Below are positions 1 to 12,861 of a stretch of 64,000 nt of DNA, one piece after another. The translations under genes were made by a program, and so were the position numbers. Where the stretch lies: NCBI GenBank assembly GCA_018417955.1, contig JACTVC010000005.1, forward strand, positions 930,001 through 994,000, given 5' to 3'. The number at the start of each line of letters is the position of its first letter. Positions within the stretch are counted from its first letter, which is position 1. This stretch comes from Laccaria trichodermophora. Lineage: Eukaryota; Basidiomycota; Agaricomycetes; Agaricales; Hydnangiaceae. The notes below the pieces were generated by a model. The model searched no databases. It worked only from the letters and a program-made list of their open reading frames with translations, and was not told the origin of the DNA.

Positions 1-2336
1 GGAACGCGTAGACCCTTGGCTTTCATCCGCCTTCGTTTCGCCTCTGCAAGAACAACAAAGTCAGAATACAACCATCTTCCAACAACACAGACAACGAACC
101 CTCAAGATACGGACGATCTTCCTCCGAATCAAACCCAGCGGACTCCTCCTTGTCTACACCCTCCTCAACAGGTTCTTTCATCTCCACGTCAGCAGGTGCA
201 CTCTGCGCCTTTGTCCTCTTCTCCACCTTGAACTTGGAAACAAAGAATCCATCCATATTATGCACGTGCGGATAAAATCTCCTTGTGAGGTTCAGACTCG
301 GGTTGAACGTCTTGCCACGGTACTTTGTGAATCCCTCGCGCCCAAAGGAAAGCCCAGTGTCGACAAGCTTCACGTTGGGTCGTTTTCGGAGGGCGTAGTC
401 CACCACCGCCTCGTTCTCGTCCACCGTGACGGAGCAGGTCGAGTAGACAAGGTATCCACCCGTTTTGGATTCGGGACTCACGCTGTCGATGGCGCAAAGG
501 ATGAGCTGCTTTTGAAGATGGGAGAGGAGAGTAAAGTCGCGATCGGACTATGAAACGTTGATTTTAAGAGGTGGTTCATACAGTCGGAAAAACACTTTAC
601 CTTGTTGAGCTTGACGCTAGAATCCTTGCTTATAACGCCCGTCCCACTACACGGTGCGTCTAAAAGCACGCGATCGAACCCACCCATCACCTTTGGGAAC
701 TCTCGGCCGTCGTACGAGCACACCACGACGTTCTTGCATCCCAAACGATGTACATTAGCTGTAAGACTCTTTGTCCTAGCCTTATTCGCGTCGTTTGCGA
801 ATACCACACCCGTATTCTGCAACAACGCAGCGATATGCGTCGTTTTCCCACCAGGCGCAGAGGCCATATCCAGCACGCGTTCATTAGGTTGAGGAGAAAG
901 CGCGATGACGGGGAGTAAGGAGGAAGCAGCTTGCAGCATGTAGTGGCCCGCTAGGTACTCGGGAGTCGCACCGATAGGAACGCTACTTTCAAAGACTTGG
1001 AGTCCGACGTTGGTCCATTTCCCGATGGGTTCCAGATTTACACCACGGTTCACGAGTGCTTGAGCTAGATCACGTCTTCTTGTTCGTAAGGTGTTGGTTC
1101 GAATCGTTACAGGACGAGAGACTTCGTTTGCCTCGAAAAATTCGATGGCCTTGCACAAATTATGAAAATCAAGGAGTAGAATGAGGGAAATAAATGTTAC
1201 CTCGGCAACAGGGAATAGTTGGAAAAGTTTCTCGACCAAGAAGTCATTGTAACCGTAATAGCTAGCTATATCAGCCATAAGCTGGCTTGTATATTCTGAC
1301 CGTGAACTGAAAAGGAGGGTAAACGATCAAACAAATGTCACAAAGATACCAAACGACTGACCGGCCTTTCTCAGCGCGTTTTGAAAACTTTTCAAGGACG
1401 CGTACGCACTCCCTCAAACGGCGTTGCACGACCTGTAAATCCGGACCTCCCCTAGCCTTTTCTTCCTCCCGTTCAGTAGCCGTCGGCAGATGAAAAGGTT
1501 CAGCATCTATGTTGCCCTCCTCATCCGCCTCCCCATCCATATCTACATCTTCGTCTTCTTCCTCGTCCTCTTGGGCTCCCCGCAGCTCTTCCGCGTCGAG
1601 CTCAGCCTCTGCGGCTGCTCGGGCGTCGAGGGCTTTTGACCGCGCTTCCATGTTGGCCATCGTCACGCGTTCCTCGTCGTCTGAAGCGTCAGAGTCACTG
1701 CTGGAGGCGTCAGAGGCTGTTGGGATAATTTTGAGTGGGCGTTCGGCCTGTTTTGATTTTTTCCGTTTCCCAATGGGGGCTTTGGGTGCGTCATCCTCTT
1801 CTTCTTCTTCGTCGGTATCAAAATCAAATTCCTGGAGCGGACCACGTAGGGGCTCGTCACTAGGAGGAAGCATGAGTTCGTGAAGCACTAAGGGTACAAA
1901 AAGTAGGTCGCACTCGACATTATCCAGGTCAAATTCGTCCAAATCAAGATGAGCGTCTGGATCTTCCTCATCATCGTCGTCGAACAGAGACCTAGCAGTC
2001 CGTTGAGCGATAAACCGAAAAAAAGATAACAAGGACCACAAACTTGACATGCGTTTTCAAATCTACATCATCATCGACGTCTTCCCAACCGTCTCCGCTG
2101 TCCTGATCCTCGATTGAAACCTTCTTCTTCGAGCCCTTGGTCGGTTTCGATGTTCCCTTCGCCTTCGCCTTGGGGTTCCCTTGACCGTCCTTCACTTTCT
2201 TACTCGGTCGCTGACTTTGCTTCTCATCGAGGTCGTCCGCGTCTGCTTTTCGTTTTCCCAGCTTCTTTGAAGACGGCGCCGGCTTAGCGTCCAATGGCTC
2301 CGGGGCACCCTGCTTGTTCTTCGCGCGACGACCCAT
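1..2336 (-). CDS. NOP2: NOP2/NSUN1-type nucleolar rRNA (cytosine-C5) methyltransferase, 3' end beyond window
   Basis: Nop2 methylates a cytosine of 25S/28S rRNA and is needed for 60S ribosome assembly in the nucleolus. The protein starts at 2336 with a basic Lys/Ser-rich stretch followed by Asp/Glu-rich blocks, as in Nop2 N-termini. The RsmB/NSUN catalytic domain follows at about 1250-300: SAM-binding [17 protein letters not shown], the [13 protein letters not shown] motif with its catalytic-region Cys, and [15 protein letters not shown] with the second Cys. A last intron (about 47-105) joins EEDRPYLE to a basic [17 protein letters not shown] tail that leaves the window. The intron at 1992-2052 only keeps frame if its donor is GC (gcatgt). 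Other introns lie near 1280-1360, 1150-1200 and 500-600. Family assignment is firm; exon borders are hand-made. Confidence 0.93.
1992..2052 (-). other. Probable GC-AG intron in NOP2
   Basis: Exon 1 and exon 2 of NOP2 are in frames that no GT donor can join to the acceptor ctag, because every GT near the exon 1 end is in phase 0 and phase 2 is needed. A GC donor (gcatgt, that is, gtatgt with T changed to C) gives phase 2 and reads [14 protein letters not shown], with a normal 61-nt length. Confidence 0.55.
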
Positions 2337-2439
2337 TTTTTTCTTGCTTGTAAAAGAATGGAAAAAAATGTGGGATTATGGATTGTACATGTATTACAAT
2401 GTTTTCTAACGCGATGTGTTGCAAACACTTTCTCCTCCC

Positions 2440-3083
2440 TCAACCAACGCGAAGACCCAACGCGAAGCCTGCGATGAAGGATGCTCGTGGTTGGAAATCG
2501 GCTGTTAGGAAGTCGATGAGTGCGCTCCAGATCGATAGGACTGTTGGAGGCTTTTTCGTTCCCGTTCCGTCTCGCCTGTAAAACATTTCACCAAATCTTG
2601 AAGAGACCCTTCCCCAGTCTATGCGGACGACAGAGGTTGACGCCATGTACTAGCAGGCGAAGTGAGATTTATCGCGTGGTTTCTTTTGATTAAATCACGT
2701 ACTTGGAGCAAGACGAATACACCGCCGAGGACAACCGCCAACGCTTTCGCGCCCTTCTTCACAAAAACGCCGGCACACAATCCAGCTACCGTTCCAAAGC
2801 CCAATTCGTATAACGAAAGCGATGACTGTGGAGGCGGAGGAAGGTCAGGCAGGTAAACCTGAGAGTTAGGCGGTGCCCCTCCATCGCAATAAATTGTTTG
2901 CTTGGTCGCCAAGGAAAGGCCCACGCCAAGAGTGGTAGCTGCGGCGACCTTGACGAAAACTGGAGAAGACGCGTTCCTAGCTGGGAGTCCTAGCCGAGAG
3001 GCCTTTGGAGTAGAATGGAATGCTCTGAGCGCGTGTATTCTGAAAACTGATGGGCGACATTGACGAGCGAGCGTAAAGGACAT
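2440..3083 (-). CDS. FUN14: FUN14-domain mitochondrial outer membrane protein
   Basis: FUN14/FUNDC proteins are small mitochondrial outer-membrane proteins; the animal member FUNDC1 is a mitophagy receptor. The N-terminus is Arg/Ser-rich and free of acids (mitochondrial type). The FUN14 domain follows: YELGFGTVAGLCAGVFVKKG, a hydrophobic helix ALAVVLGGVFVLLQ, then after a 53-nt intron (2650-2702) the second half with VDWGRV-like VRIDWGRV, RRDGTGTKKPPTV and the terminal FIAGFALGLRVG. Splicing gives VLLQ-YMASTSVVRIDWG, which matches the family. Its start codon is only 39 bp from the start of the divergent proton-channel gene. Size, order and C-terminus all fit FUN14. Confidence 0.88.
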
Positions 3084-3122
3084 GATGGTGGCAGTGACGT
3101 CACAGTTTAATCAACTCTTATC
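3084..3122. promoter_or_regulatory. 39-bp bidirectional promoter with palindromic CRE (TGACGTCA, 3095-3102)
   Basis: Only 39 bp separate the two divergent ATGs of FUN14 and the proton channel. The interval holds one perfect palindromic ATF/CREB site, TGACGTCA at 3095-3102, which reads the same on both strands. That the site drives both genes is inferred from position. Confidence 0.5.
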
Positions 3123-3866
3123 ATGTCTTCAGAGCACCATCCTCTCCTTCCAACAAGTCACGCTGAACAACCTCCCTCAAAGTATCATCACTACCGCGAC
3201 AAAACAGCAGAATTACTCGAAAGCCCTCGTCTCCACAAACTCGTCATAGCCCTCGTGCGTACTCTAACACTTTCAGCGCCTACTCAACTTCTTGCCAAGC
3301 CCAGATCGCTACAGATGCCGTATGCGTCTTGATCGACCTAGGCTATACAGTCCTCTCAACAGACTGCACCCCCGTGGGTGGCGAATCCTCAGAATGGCTC
3401 GAAGTATTGGCCCATATCTCACTCCTCATCACCACCCTTTTCTTGATCGAAATCCCACTTAACTTGTGGGCTTTTGGGCGGCAGCACATGAACCCCTTCG
3501 GACCCGTCCCCCACGCCGCTTTACACGCATTCGATACATTCGTTATTCTGACAACGTTCATCTTGGAGGTCGTGTTGCGTGGCAGTGAGAGGGAACTCGC
3601 AGGGCTCCTCGTCATCTTGCGGTTGTGGCGGCTCGTCAAACTTGTAGGAGGTTTGTAACAATCCCTTTCCTTTTTCTTCCAATATCTCACCAGTTGGGGC
3701 AGGTGTGGCTATTGGCGCTGGCGAGCTTGAAGAAGAGAACGCCCGAATTTTGGCCGAAACGCGCGACGAACGTGATCATCTCAAAGCTGAACTTGAACTC
3801 TGTCGCCAGGAAAACGAGAAACTTCGTAAACAGCTAGGTCTTTCCAGCACAAGTACCACCGCTTAG
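3123..3866 (+). CDS. Voltage-gated proton channel (Hv1 family)
   Basis: Hv1 channels are voltage-sensor-only proteins that let protons leave the cell. Three exons are joined by introns 3255-3304 and about 3652-3694. S1 reads VIALIATDAVCVLIDLG and carries the Asp equivalent to the human selectivity-filter Asp112. S2 holds an acidic residue (FLIEIPLNLW), S3 has the conserved Asp in HAFDTFVILTTFILEVV, and S4 is LRLWRLVKLVGG. The C-terminus is a heptad-type coiled coil (LEEENARILAETRDERDHLK), as in dimerising Hv1 proteins. S4 spacing is R-x2-R-x2-K, so the third gating arginine is a lysine. The gene shares its promoter with FUN14. Family call is strong; proton conduction is inferred. Confidence 0.85.
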
Positions 3867-3998
3867 GCGTTCAAGATATCCCAGATAGATAAATATACCA
3901 GACATTATTCCAATGATACAGTGCTGTACTATGCTACAATTATTTAAGAGTCCAATCAAATTACTTCTCTGTCCAAAATCATGAAAAGACGTAATCTT

Positions 3999-5309
3999 CT
4001 ATCGATGAGTATGCGGCACAGTGTGAACGTTGATTCCTCTAAGCGCGTCAGCCCGAACCCACTCTGACAAACGGGGCAGTGGGATGGGCAAGTCGTGGTC
4101 AATAACAGGGGGATAATCCGTCGTCATAAAGTGCGATCCATATTGAGAAGGAGTCTCAGAGCGCGATAGGACCCGCGATTCCCGGAACTTTTCAATAAAG
4201 CGAGAGCCAACCGTCCCCGTTTTGGATGCTTGCATCTTCGCGTATATAGGCGTCAAGGGTAATCTCTTCTCGCCCAATGATTGTGGAGAGGTTTGGGTTG
4301 ACAACCCTCCTTCTCGCTTAGCAAACGGAGCATCGACGCCCCGTCTGACATTGGTTACGCGTGCCCAGGGCGCTGGGATATCTGTGTCGATCGACTGGAC
4401 CTTTAACTTGCGGCTGCTCGTAGATTCGATATCATCCAAATATCGCGAATAAGGGTTTTCTTCCTCGTGCGGCTTTTCCTCCCAAATATCATCTGTACGC
4501 TTTTGGGGTTGTTGTTTCAGTGAAGCTCTTGGAGAGTTGAACCAGTCAACCGTATACATCGTTTTGCTCCATAATTCGGGGTCGTCACGGACATGCGCCA
4601 TACTCGTGAAGAACAGTGCCAAAAAGTAGGTGAAAGCTGTTGCATATATGAGATTCAGCAGCGACTTCGTTCACGCAAATGATCGAACACGTACAAACGA
4701 GGCTCTTCAACCACGTCACCGGAACTAAAAGCGAAACCGATACGCATATCTCCCAATCACTTTTTCCGCGACAGAGCATTAGAGGTCCATTCGCAACAAC
4801 GCTGATAGCAGCACCTAGAAAAATCCTACGTCAGCGCCACGTTCGTGTAGGTCTAGTGAAAGGCACATGCCAATCTCAAACACACTCAGCAATGCCACCC
4901 AACCGCACTCGAATGGAATGTATGACGTTTTGATTCGCGGGCGGAAGAGCTCCACTAGGGCACTAATAACGCAATGTTCAGCCCATGGATGAAAAGTCTG
5001 GTGTGAACAACATCTAGAACGTACAGCGCCACGCAAGCGAATAAAAGACAACTCTCAAAGACAATGAAGATAGAGGTCGCAGGGACTGTTTACATGTAAG
5101 CCTTTAACGTTTCATGGATAAATGGATAATGCATACCTGAAAGTCCAGCCACCGAACTGGCGCTGATATTCCACGAAGAAAAAATGAGCGTCAAAAGATT
5201 TAGGTTAATCAATAACGCTGTGAGAAAACAGATGTTAGCTTGAGATTGAGAAAGGACACGCAGACATACCAAAAAACACTGATCGAATAAGAAGAAAAAT
5301 ATTCTGCAT
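3999..5309 (-). CDS. MARVEL-like four-helix membrane protein, tandem copy A
   Basis: Hypothetical integral membrane protein. Spliced exons give four hydrophobic segments: an N-terminal MQNIFLLIRSVFFG exon running into ALLINLNLLTLIFSSW, then SIFIVFESCLLFACVALALV, then FECGWVALLSVFEIGAA, then AFTYFLALFFTSMAHV just before RDDPELW. A polar cytoplasmic tail of about 190 residues follows. The first intron falls after a Gly codon in phase 1, exactly as in copies B (5708-7259) and C (25820-26973). The intron at 4815-4870 appears to use a GC donor. The four-helix layout resembles fungal MARVEL-like proteins, but no catalytic motif is seen and function is unknown. Confidence 0.65.
4815..4870 (-). other. 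Probable GC-AG intron in MARVEL-like copy A
   Basis: Joining at donor gcatgt and acceptor ttctag gives FEIGAAISVVANGPLMLC, which aligns with the paralog's FECTWTALFGAMELAGAIAL region. The nearest GT donor breaks this alignment. Length is 56 nt. Confidence 0.5.
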
Positions 5310-5707
5310 GGCGTGAATAGTCGTCGATATGGGTTCGCGAAAAGATATCTAGGTGTCGTGAATGGCGCACGGCCAGCGTCGAGGCGTCAGGCTGGAGTCA
5401 AAGGGAGAAAAGAACAACGAGGACTCTTGAGAAACCTTCGCCACCAGTGACGGGGATAGAGAGCACGTCGTTGCACCGCGCGGACTTTTATTCATTCGAA
5501 GTGGATTCATATATCGCAGAAGCAATGGAGTTAGAGAACAATGCTTTGAAGGAGTCACAATGGCAGAACAATGGCGCCCACTGTCAAAACAACCGGGCGC
5601 CTCCGGTCCGTTCATACCAAGCCAAGGATCGTCGAAGAAACTCACGGACTCTATAAGAAGTTGTACAAATACAATAAGTACATAATGTTACATGTTCACA
5701 GCATAAA
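5310..5707. other. Intergenic, promoter side of copy A
   Basis: This stretch lies between two same-strand paralogs. Short open frames occur on both strands but none has family-like composition or splice support. Nothing else is seen. Confidence 0.4.
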
Positions 5708-7259
5708 TCATGTATGAACTCTCGTATTATATGCACTAATGTTTGAGAGGTCAAGTGGTGGGGGTCGGTCGATGGAGTTTGCCCTTCTACGAGGTCCTGT
5801 AGGTCGGGTACGAGGAAGTGAATTTGAGACGTCTCGAGGAGGACTCTGTTGTGGGGGCCATTCTCGTTGAGTAGGTCTCTGTTGTCGATGAGACCTCTCT
5901 GCTCGAGGAGGACTATGATGCTGAGGTCGCTCTTGTCTATGTTGAGGAGGAGGCTTTTCTGCTCGACGCGGCCTCTGTTTAGACTTTGTCGGTCGCGACG
6001 TAGCATCTAGCCGTGGCCAATCGCCAAGAGGGGGCGGTGATGCCGGCAGAGGTCGAATGCCAGATGCACTAGAAGGTTGTGCGCGCTGAGGTGGTTGAGA
6101 TTGGATAGCGCTTTGCACATACTCGGGGTAAAATAGATTTGATATCATATTTTGCGGAGTACGCCCTGGAACCACCGCAGAGGGTATAGGAGGCATGGGT
6201 TTATCAACTTGAGCTAAAGTCGGTGGTGGCTTATAATGCTCGATCTCGTACTCCAGGCCGAGGCCAGAACGATATGAAAATACCGCAGGCGGTTCCCCGC
6301 CAGTGGGCGGACGGCGTGGTTTAGGTGCTATTATGACTGGAGCTGTGCGTTGGAATCTAGGCAAAGTTGGGGAAGCCGGCGCACTGGACAAAGCCCGCCG
6401 GCCATACAGCCACTGGAATTTACGTGCGCTGCAATGCCATATTGTAGGGTCTTGCTTGAACTTCACCATGGCAGCACCAAAGAGGAGTGCAAAATAACAA
6501 AGCACTGCGAGTACCACGGGGATCAGAAACAAAACCCAATGGTCTTGGCAAAGGATACAAACATAAAATAGCGGAAAGCCAAGTGAAAGCCTGCAACACT
6601 TGCGTAGACGTACATGAGGAACTTGACGTGAAAATTTCTGAGAGTGTGGGATAAGCAAAGCCGCCCATGGTCATCAAAATCACACGCACTCAAACGTTGA
6701 CAGAGCTGAGGGTGGGTTACTGCGGTCAACGCGATTGCACCAGCTTCACGGAGCAAACGCATAAGTAAGAGGGTCAAGACTCAAAACATTGTAAAACCTA
6801 CCAAGTTCCATAGCCCCGAACAGAGCAGTCCATGTACATTCAAACCATATCCGACCCAATACGACATTCTTCTCAAAAAGTTCGAAAAAGAGCCTATAAC
6901 ACTGCATAAATATGTGTGCAGGCAAACGACTTTCAAAGTGACGGACACTGGTAGTATCAAGGCCAACCCAAAAGACCCCAAAAAGATCAAATAGGCGTCG
7001 ATTTGCGTCGAAGAGACTGCACTAAGTGTCAGGGTTCTCATGCGAGTCTGTCTCGAGGAGTAACGTACGCTTCCAATTGATGGCTTGGACGATGCTCATG
7101 TTCCAGACAGCGACGCTTGCGATGGTGGCATTACAGATGACAAAAAAGCCTTGAAAATAAATGGTTGGTTAGCACACGCCGTTGCCATGAGCTTGGACCA
7201 CCCAGCGACGACGACTCACCGAACACAGTATATCGAAATGCTTTGAAAGCTGCCAGCAT
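5708..7259 (-). CDS. MARVEL-like four-helix membrane protein, tandem copy B
   Basis: Paralog of the neighbouring copy A in the same orientation. Exon 1 is MLAAFKAFRYTVFG with a phase-1 intron after Gly, then FFVICNATIASVAVWNMSIV, AYLIFLGSFGLALILP, WFECTWTALFGAMEL plus AGAIALTAV, and a last helix IPVVLAVLCYFALLFGAAMV followed by KFKQDPTIW. Shared landmarks with copy A are FEC-W-AL, a Leu-Cys pair after helix 3 (HPQLC versus GPLMLC) and Asp-Pro-x-x-Trp after helix 4. The long tail is rich in Pro, Arg and Gln (PPPQHRQERPQHHSPPRAER), unlike copy A, so tails have diverged faster than the membrane core. Function is unknown. Confidence 0.65.
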
Positions 7260-7816
7260 ACTTTTTCATAGAGTCCTGAACAAGGGAGCGTGAGGGGTTC
7301 CGGTCGACGGCAAGATGACAGAGAAAAGGTGGAGCAAAACAGTTGGGCTTCTTGGCCAAATTTAGGAACGCATCATTGATACGTTTCAAACTCAGCACAT
7401 TGAGAAGACGTTACAGGAACCCCATTATCACTCAAAGGGATATCCGAAGCAGCGGTATTATTACTTACATCGACATTATATCTGCATACATTGATAAGTA
7501 ATCAAGGGGAGCCACCAGCTGCAGGATCCTTGGACGATGATATCCCTTGCGCTACTCACGACAAAGTGGTGGCACTACATGCTTATGACAGATTTTGCCC
7601 AATTACAACGTGCTGAAACGCCCGCGCGCCCGACGTGAGACTGCCTGGAGGCTGGTGTGCAAGCCACGATGTGTGGTGGTTATGTGTCAACCCGACTTAA
7701 ATCCACTTCGATTGGAGAAGCCACGAAAGATTGTCCCGAGCCCAATGGAACGGAATATCTTGGTCCAGGGTGTTGAGATCCGATAACGGGCTATTACGTC
7801 CTTCAAATTCTACCGA
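7260..7816. other. Intergenic between copy B 5' end and PP4R1-like 3' end
   Basis: About 557 bp with only short unsupported open frames (for example 7595-7786 on the plus strand). No conserved protein signal, repeat or RNA gene was recognised. Confidence 0.4.
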
Positions 7817-10800
7817 TTAACGGACGCGGGGTGGCGGTGGTCTCGAGAACGTCGCCGCTTCTGCCGCCCCCGGGCGAGTAGGGGTACTTTGGGATACTGG
7901 TCCACCATGATCACTACTATGTGTCAGAACATTCCGCGTTAGGTCCGGGACATAGGATTGCACCTCCTGCGATGAATCCTCTGAGAATCGCTGGACGAGT
8001 TTCACCAAGATGGGCGGGATAGGATGCGATTTTCTGACCAGTCGTTCTGCCATTAACTTTTTCAATTTTCATCACCCATTTACAACAATTTCCAAACACA
8101 CCATATATGATGGTAGCAAAGCGGGCTACGCCAATACGAACTCCTTCGACAGCGTCATTGACCATATCAGCAACAGACATGAGAAAATCGAGATCATCAC
8201 TGGCAGCAGCTGCTTTGCCATCGTCTCCCACAAACAAAAGGCGAGCTTGTTGACAAGCAACAAATCTGCCGGGTACATCAAATGTGGGGCATTTAAAAAA
8301 GAGGAAGAAAAGACGTACGTCATCCGCCTGCGATATATGGAAGATTTAGCCAGTTTCCGGATGTTAGCCTCAAGGGCAGCGATGACATCTGCTTGTGGGG
8401 AAAACAACGACAATATTCGGGGAAGCTGAAGCACGCCGGCGTAAAAAAAAAATTGAAACAAGAATTGTGCACTCACCATCGAAATGGCTGTCTCCCTGAC
8501 GGCAGCTACATCATCCTCAAGCGCCTTCAAAAGAAGACCCGAAATACTTGAAGAGATAGCTTCTCCCGGCATATGAGCAAAGGTCAATAGCCGTTTCGTA
8601 ATGGCATCCCGCTCTCTCCATCCCTTGAATACACCTTCCTCCCAAACCGTTAAAAGCCCTTGCAAAAGCGTGTTACCCGTCGCCTCTCCGACCACACTGA
8701 TGAAAACATCAGATGACTCAACAACCTTCGTCCGAACCTCCTCCTCCTCGCACCGAATCGCGTCCCACCAAACGGATATCAAATCCCTCTGCGCAAACTT
8801 CTGGCCTATTATTTCAGCCATCTTTCCCAAACTCGCGGCAAGTGTACGCCGGACTTTGGAAGATCGATTGCTAGCGACGTCAATATACGCCTCCCTCAGT
8901 TCGTCCCATCTTGACGCCCCTAGTGTAAGAGCGACAGCCGGAAAATTAAAAGCGCACGTCAGAGGTCGACCGGGATCCCGATAAAATGACTCGAGAGGGT
9001 CATTTATGGCCGGAGGCGTTTGCTGTTGTCCATCACGTACGCGTTTGTCCTCCCCTCGCCCAAGGAAAAGATGTAGGAGTTGTTTCGGGGGCCCGGTCCG
9101 ATCATTTTGAAAGGTGTGTAGAACCTCACCAAGAACCTCCAGCGCTCCCGAACGCACTATCTCGTTCTCGTCAGAAGAAAGCGAGACGATAGTTTCCAAA
9201 GCGAGGGACCGTCGGTGATCTGGAGTGAGTCGGGAGAGGATGGCAGGTAGGGCAAAAACGGATGAATAGCGGACATGCAAGTTCACGTCGGATTGAAGGG
9301 AGTGGAATAATGGTAACTGTTTTGGAGTTGAAAGAAGCAAGCGTAAAACACCGACGAATCACTCACGAGGGACATCGTTACTACTTCCTCTGGCACGACC
9401 TTCGCTAATGCCCCCATAACATAGGATGCTTCGCATCTTACGTAGGAAAATGAATCTCGGCCAACACGTTCGACTTCTTTCACGAACGCAAGTTTGGTCT
9501 CATCACCGAGCGAACCTTGCAGGGCTCCATATCAGCATCTTGATCGCAAAAAAATTACAGCAGTGACTGACCACTTGCAGTGACGGCAGCCATCAAACTC
9601 ATGCTTGATAGGCGCCCCACAGCAGCTTGTTGCTCGTCCTCACCACCTTCACTGTAAGTTTTGTGATCATATTCGTAGTCACCGTGAGGAAAATGGCCAA
9701 CGCGGTGAGCAGCGACTTCCACGGTTAAATCTTGCGGAGAAAAAGGCAGGTGGCCAGGTATAGACGGATGAAGTACAGCTTGCGGAGAATGGCCAGAATA
9801 AGATGACGTTGGAGTATCAGCCCCACTATGCTGCGGGAGAACAGCCGGAAAATACGGATTCAGCTCGTTGGCCTCGATATGTATCGGTTGTCGAGATTGC
9901 TCCCCAGGAGAAAGGTATGGACTCTGGTGTATATCATCCGTCTCCAAGAGGTCGACATCAAGTCTTCCCATCCCAATAACAACCTGCTGAAGGATTTCTT
10001 GTCGAAACATCAACCTCTCTTCTCTTCTAAATAAACCAACAAAAGTCTGAATGTCGTCATCAGGGTCAAAATCTGCCCCAGCATCGGATAGGTCTTCGTA
10101 GATACCCATCTCTACATTATCGATTTTTTGCATGCGCGACAAGAGTTTAACGACAGCCGTACGGGAATGTTTGCTGACATCGCCGCTGGGACTGAGCAGG
10201 AGGGTACCGAGGATGGGTGTAAATGCTTGGACGGATATGGTGACTGTGGTAGATGATGAAGCATACGCCTCGTCTAACGAAAGCTCGTCTGGAATAACTT
10301 GGCAATGCTAGAATAGGTACTCAGGGCGGGTTATAGGATGGGAAATAACAGATAGACACACTGTGAAAAACCACCAAATGATGGGAACAAGTTCTGCGGT
10401 GAAAGCTTCCCTTACTTTCTCGTCTAAAAAAAAAAAAAAAAAAAAAAAAAGATGAGCAAAAAAACAAGAAGCAGAGACGAAACATGCCTTCATCCATAGC
10501 CAAACCACTGAGAAGGGGTAAAACGTATTCGACTGCCTCTTGAGGGGTAATTTGATGAAGATAATCGGGAAGAGCATGAGCGATGAAGATTCGATGAAAG
10601 CTGGCTTTGCTCCTGGAGTAGAGATAAATTTTTTCCAATGGGCTGAGGCCCTCATCATCTAGAACTAAATCCATAGCAACGTCAATCGCGACGGGGAATG
10701 CATCGTCTGTCTGTGGATCCCGCATGGGGGTTTCTTTGGATTTGGGTGACATCTGTGGAACGGATATTGGGATGGAAAGAGGGCTTGAGTCTAACACGGG

Positions 10801-11016
10801 CACGATGTTAGCAAAGGGAGAAGTGGGTGGAGTTAAAAAAGGAGGGGAAGGCGAAGGAGGGGATTCGGATGGAGTGGAAGGTGCGGTGTGAAACTGAAGA
10901 GAGGACGTGTCTGGGGTCGAGTTGTCATTGTCTAGCGAGAAGGAGAGAAAGACAGGAGGAGGAGGAATTTGTATATGATTTGGTGGGGATTGACGGAATT
11001 GGTCTGTTTTCTGCAT
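7817..11016 (-). CDS. HEAT/ARM-repeat regulatory subunit of protein phosphatase 4 (PP4R1-like)
   Basis: PP4R1-type proteins are helical-repeat scaffolds that bind the PP4 catalytic subunit. The N-terminal 100 residues are Pro/Ser-rich (SESPPSPSPPFLTPPTS). HEAT-type helices follow: LSPLEKIYLYSRSKASFHRI, the acidic block EDLSDAGADFDPDDD, then VNLHVRYSSVFALPAILSRL, ENEIVRSGALEVLGEVLHTF, RSSKVRRTLAASLGKMAEII and EEEVRTKVVESSDVFISVVG. The C-terminal tail is Pro/Arg-rich and ends PPPPRVR at 7817. One intron ends in a 25-nt T run on the coding strand (10426-10450). The start at 11016 is the ATG of MQKTDQF; an upstream in-frame start at 11076 cannot be excluded. Repeat type is clear, the PP4 assignment moderately so. 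Confidence 0.7.
10426..10450 (+). repeat. 25-base poly(A) run (poly-T on the coding strand)
   Basis: An uninterrupted run of 25 A on the plus strand is the polypyrimidine tract directly before the tag acceptor of the exon starting DEKVREAFTAEL in the PP4R1-like gene. Confidence 0.9.
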
Positions 11017-11161
11017 GGTGGTACTGACCGCGACATGGAGGTAACAACAGACAGCAACACACTTCGGAGGTTGCAACGGGGCGACTACGGCCTGACCGAC
11101 AACGGCGGGATCTCACAACATGACGATTTACTTACAGGTCCACATGTCCTTTATTTTTACA

Positions 11162-11207
11162 TGACGTCATTCTAGTCTAGACCTAAATGACGTATCTCTA
11201 ATGACGT

Positions 11208-11209
<2 letters not shown>
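11162..11209. promoter_or_regulatory. Three TGACGT elements upstream of the PP4R1-like gene
   Basis: One full palindrome TGACGTCA (11162-11169) and two half-type sites, TGACGTAT (11188-11195) and TGACGTCT (11202-11209), lie within 48 bp. They fall in the 190-bp gap upstream of the PP4R1-like start; the last overlaps the stop codon of the aminotransferase gene. ATF/CREB-type binding is inferred. Confidence 0.4.
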
Positions 11210-12861
<1,652 letters not shown>

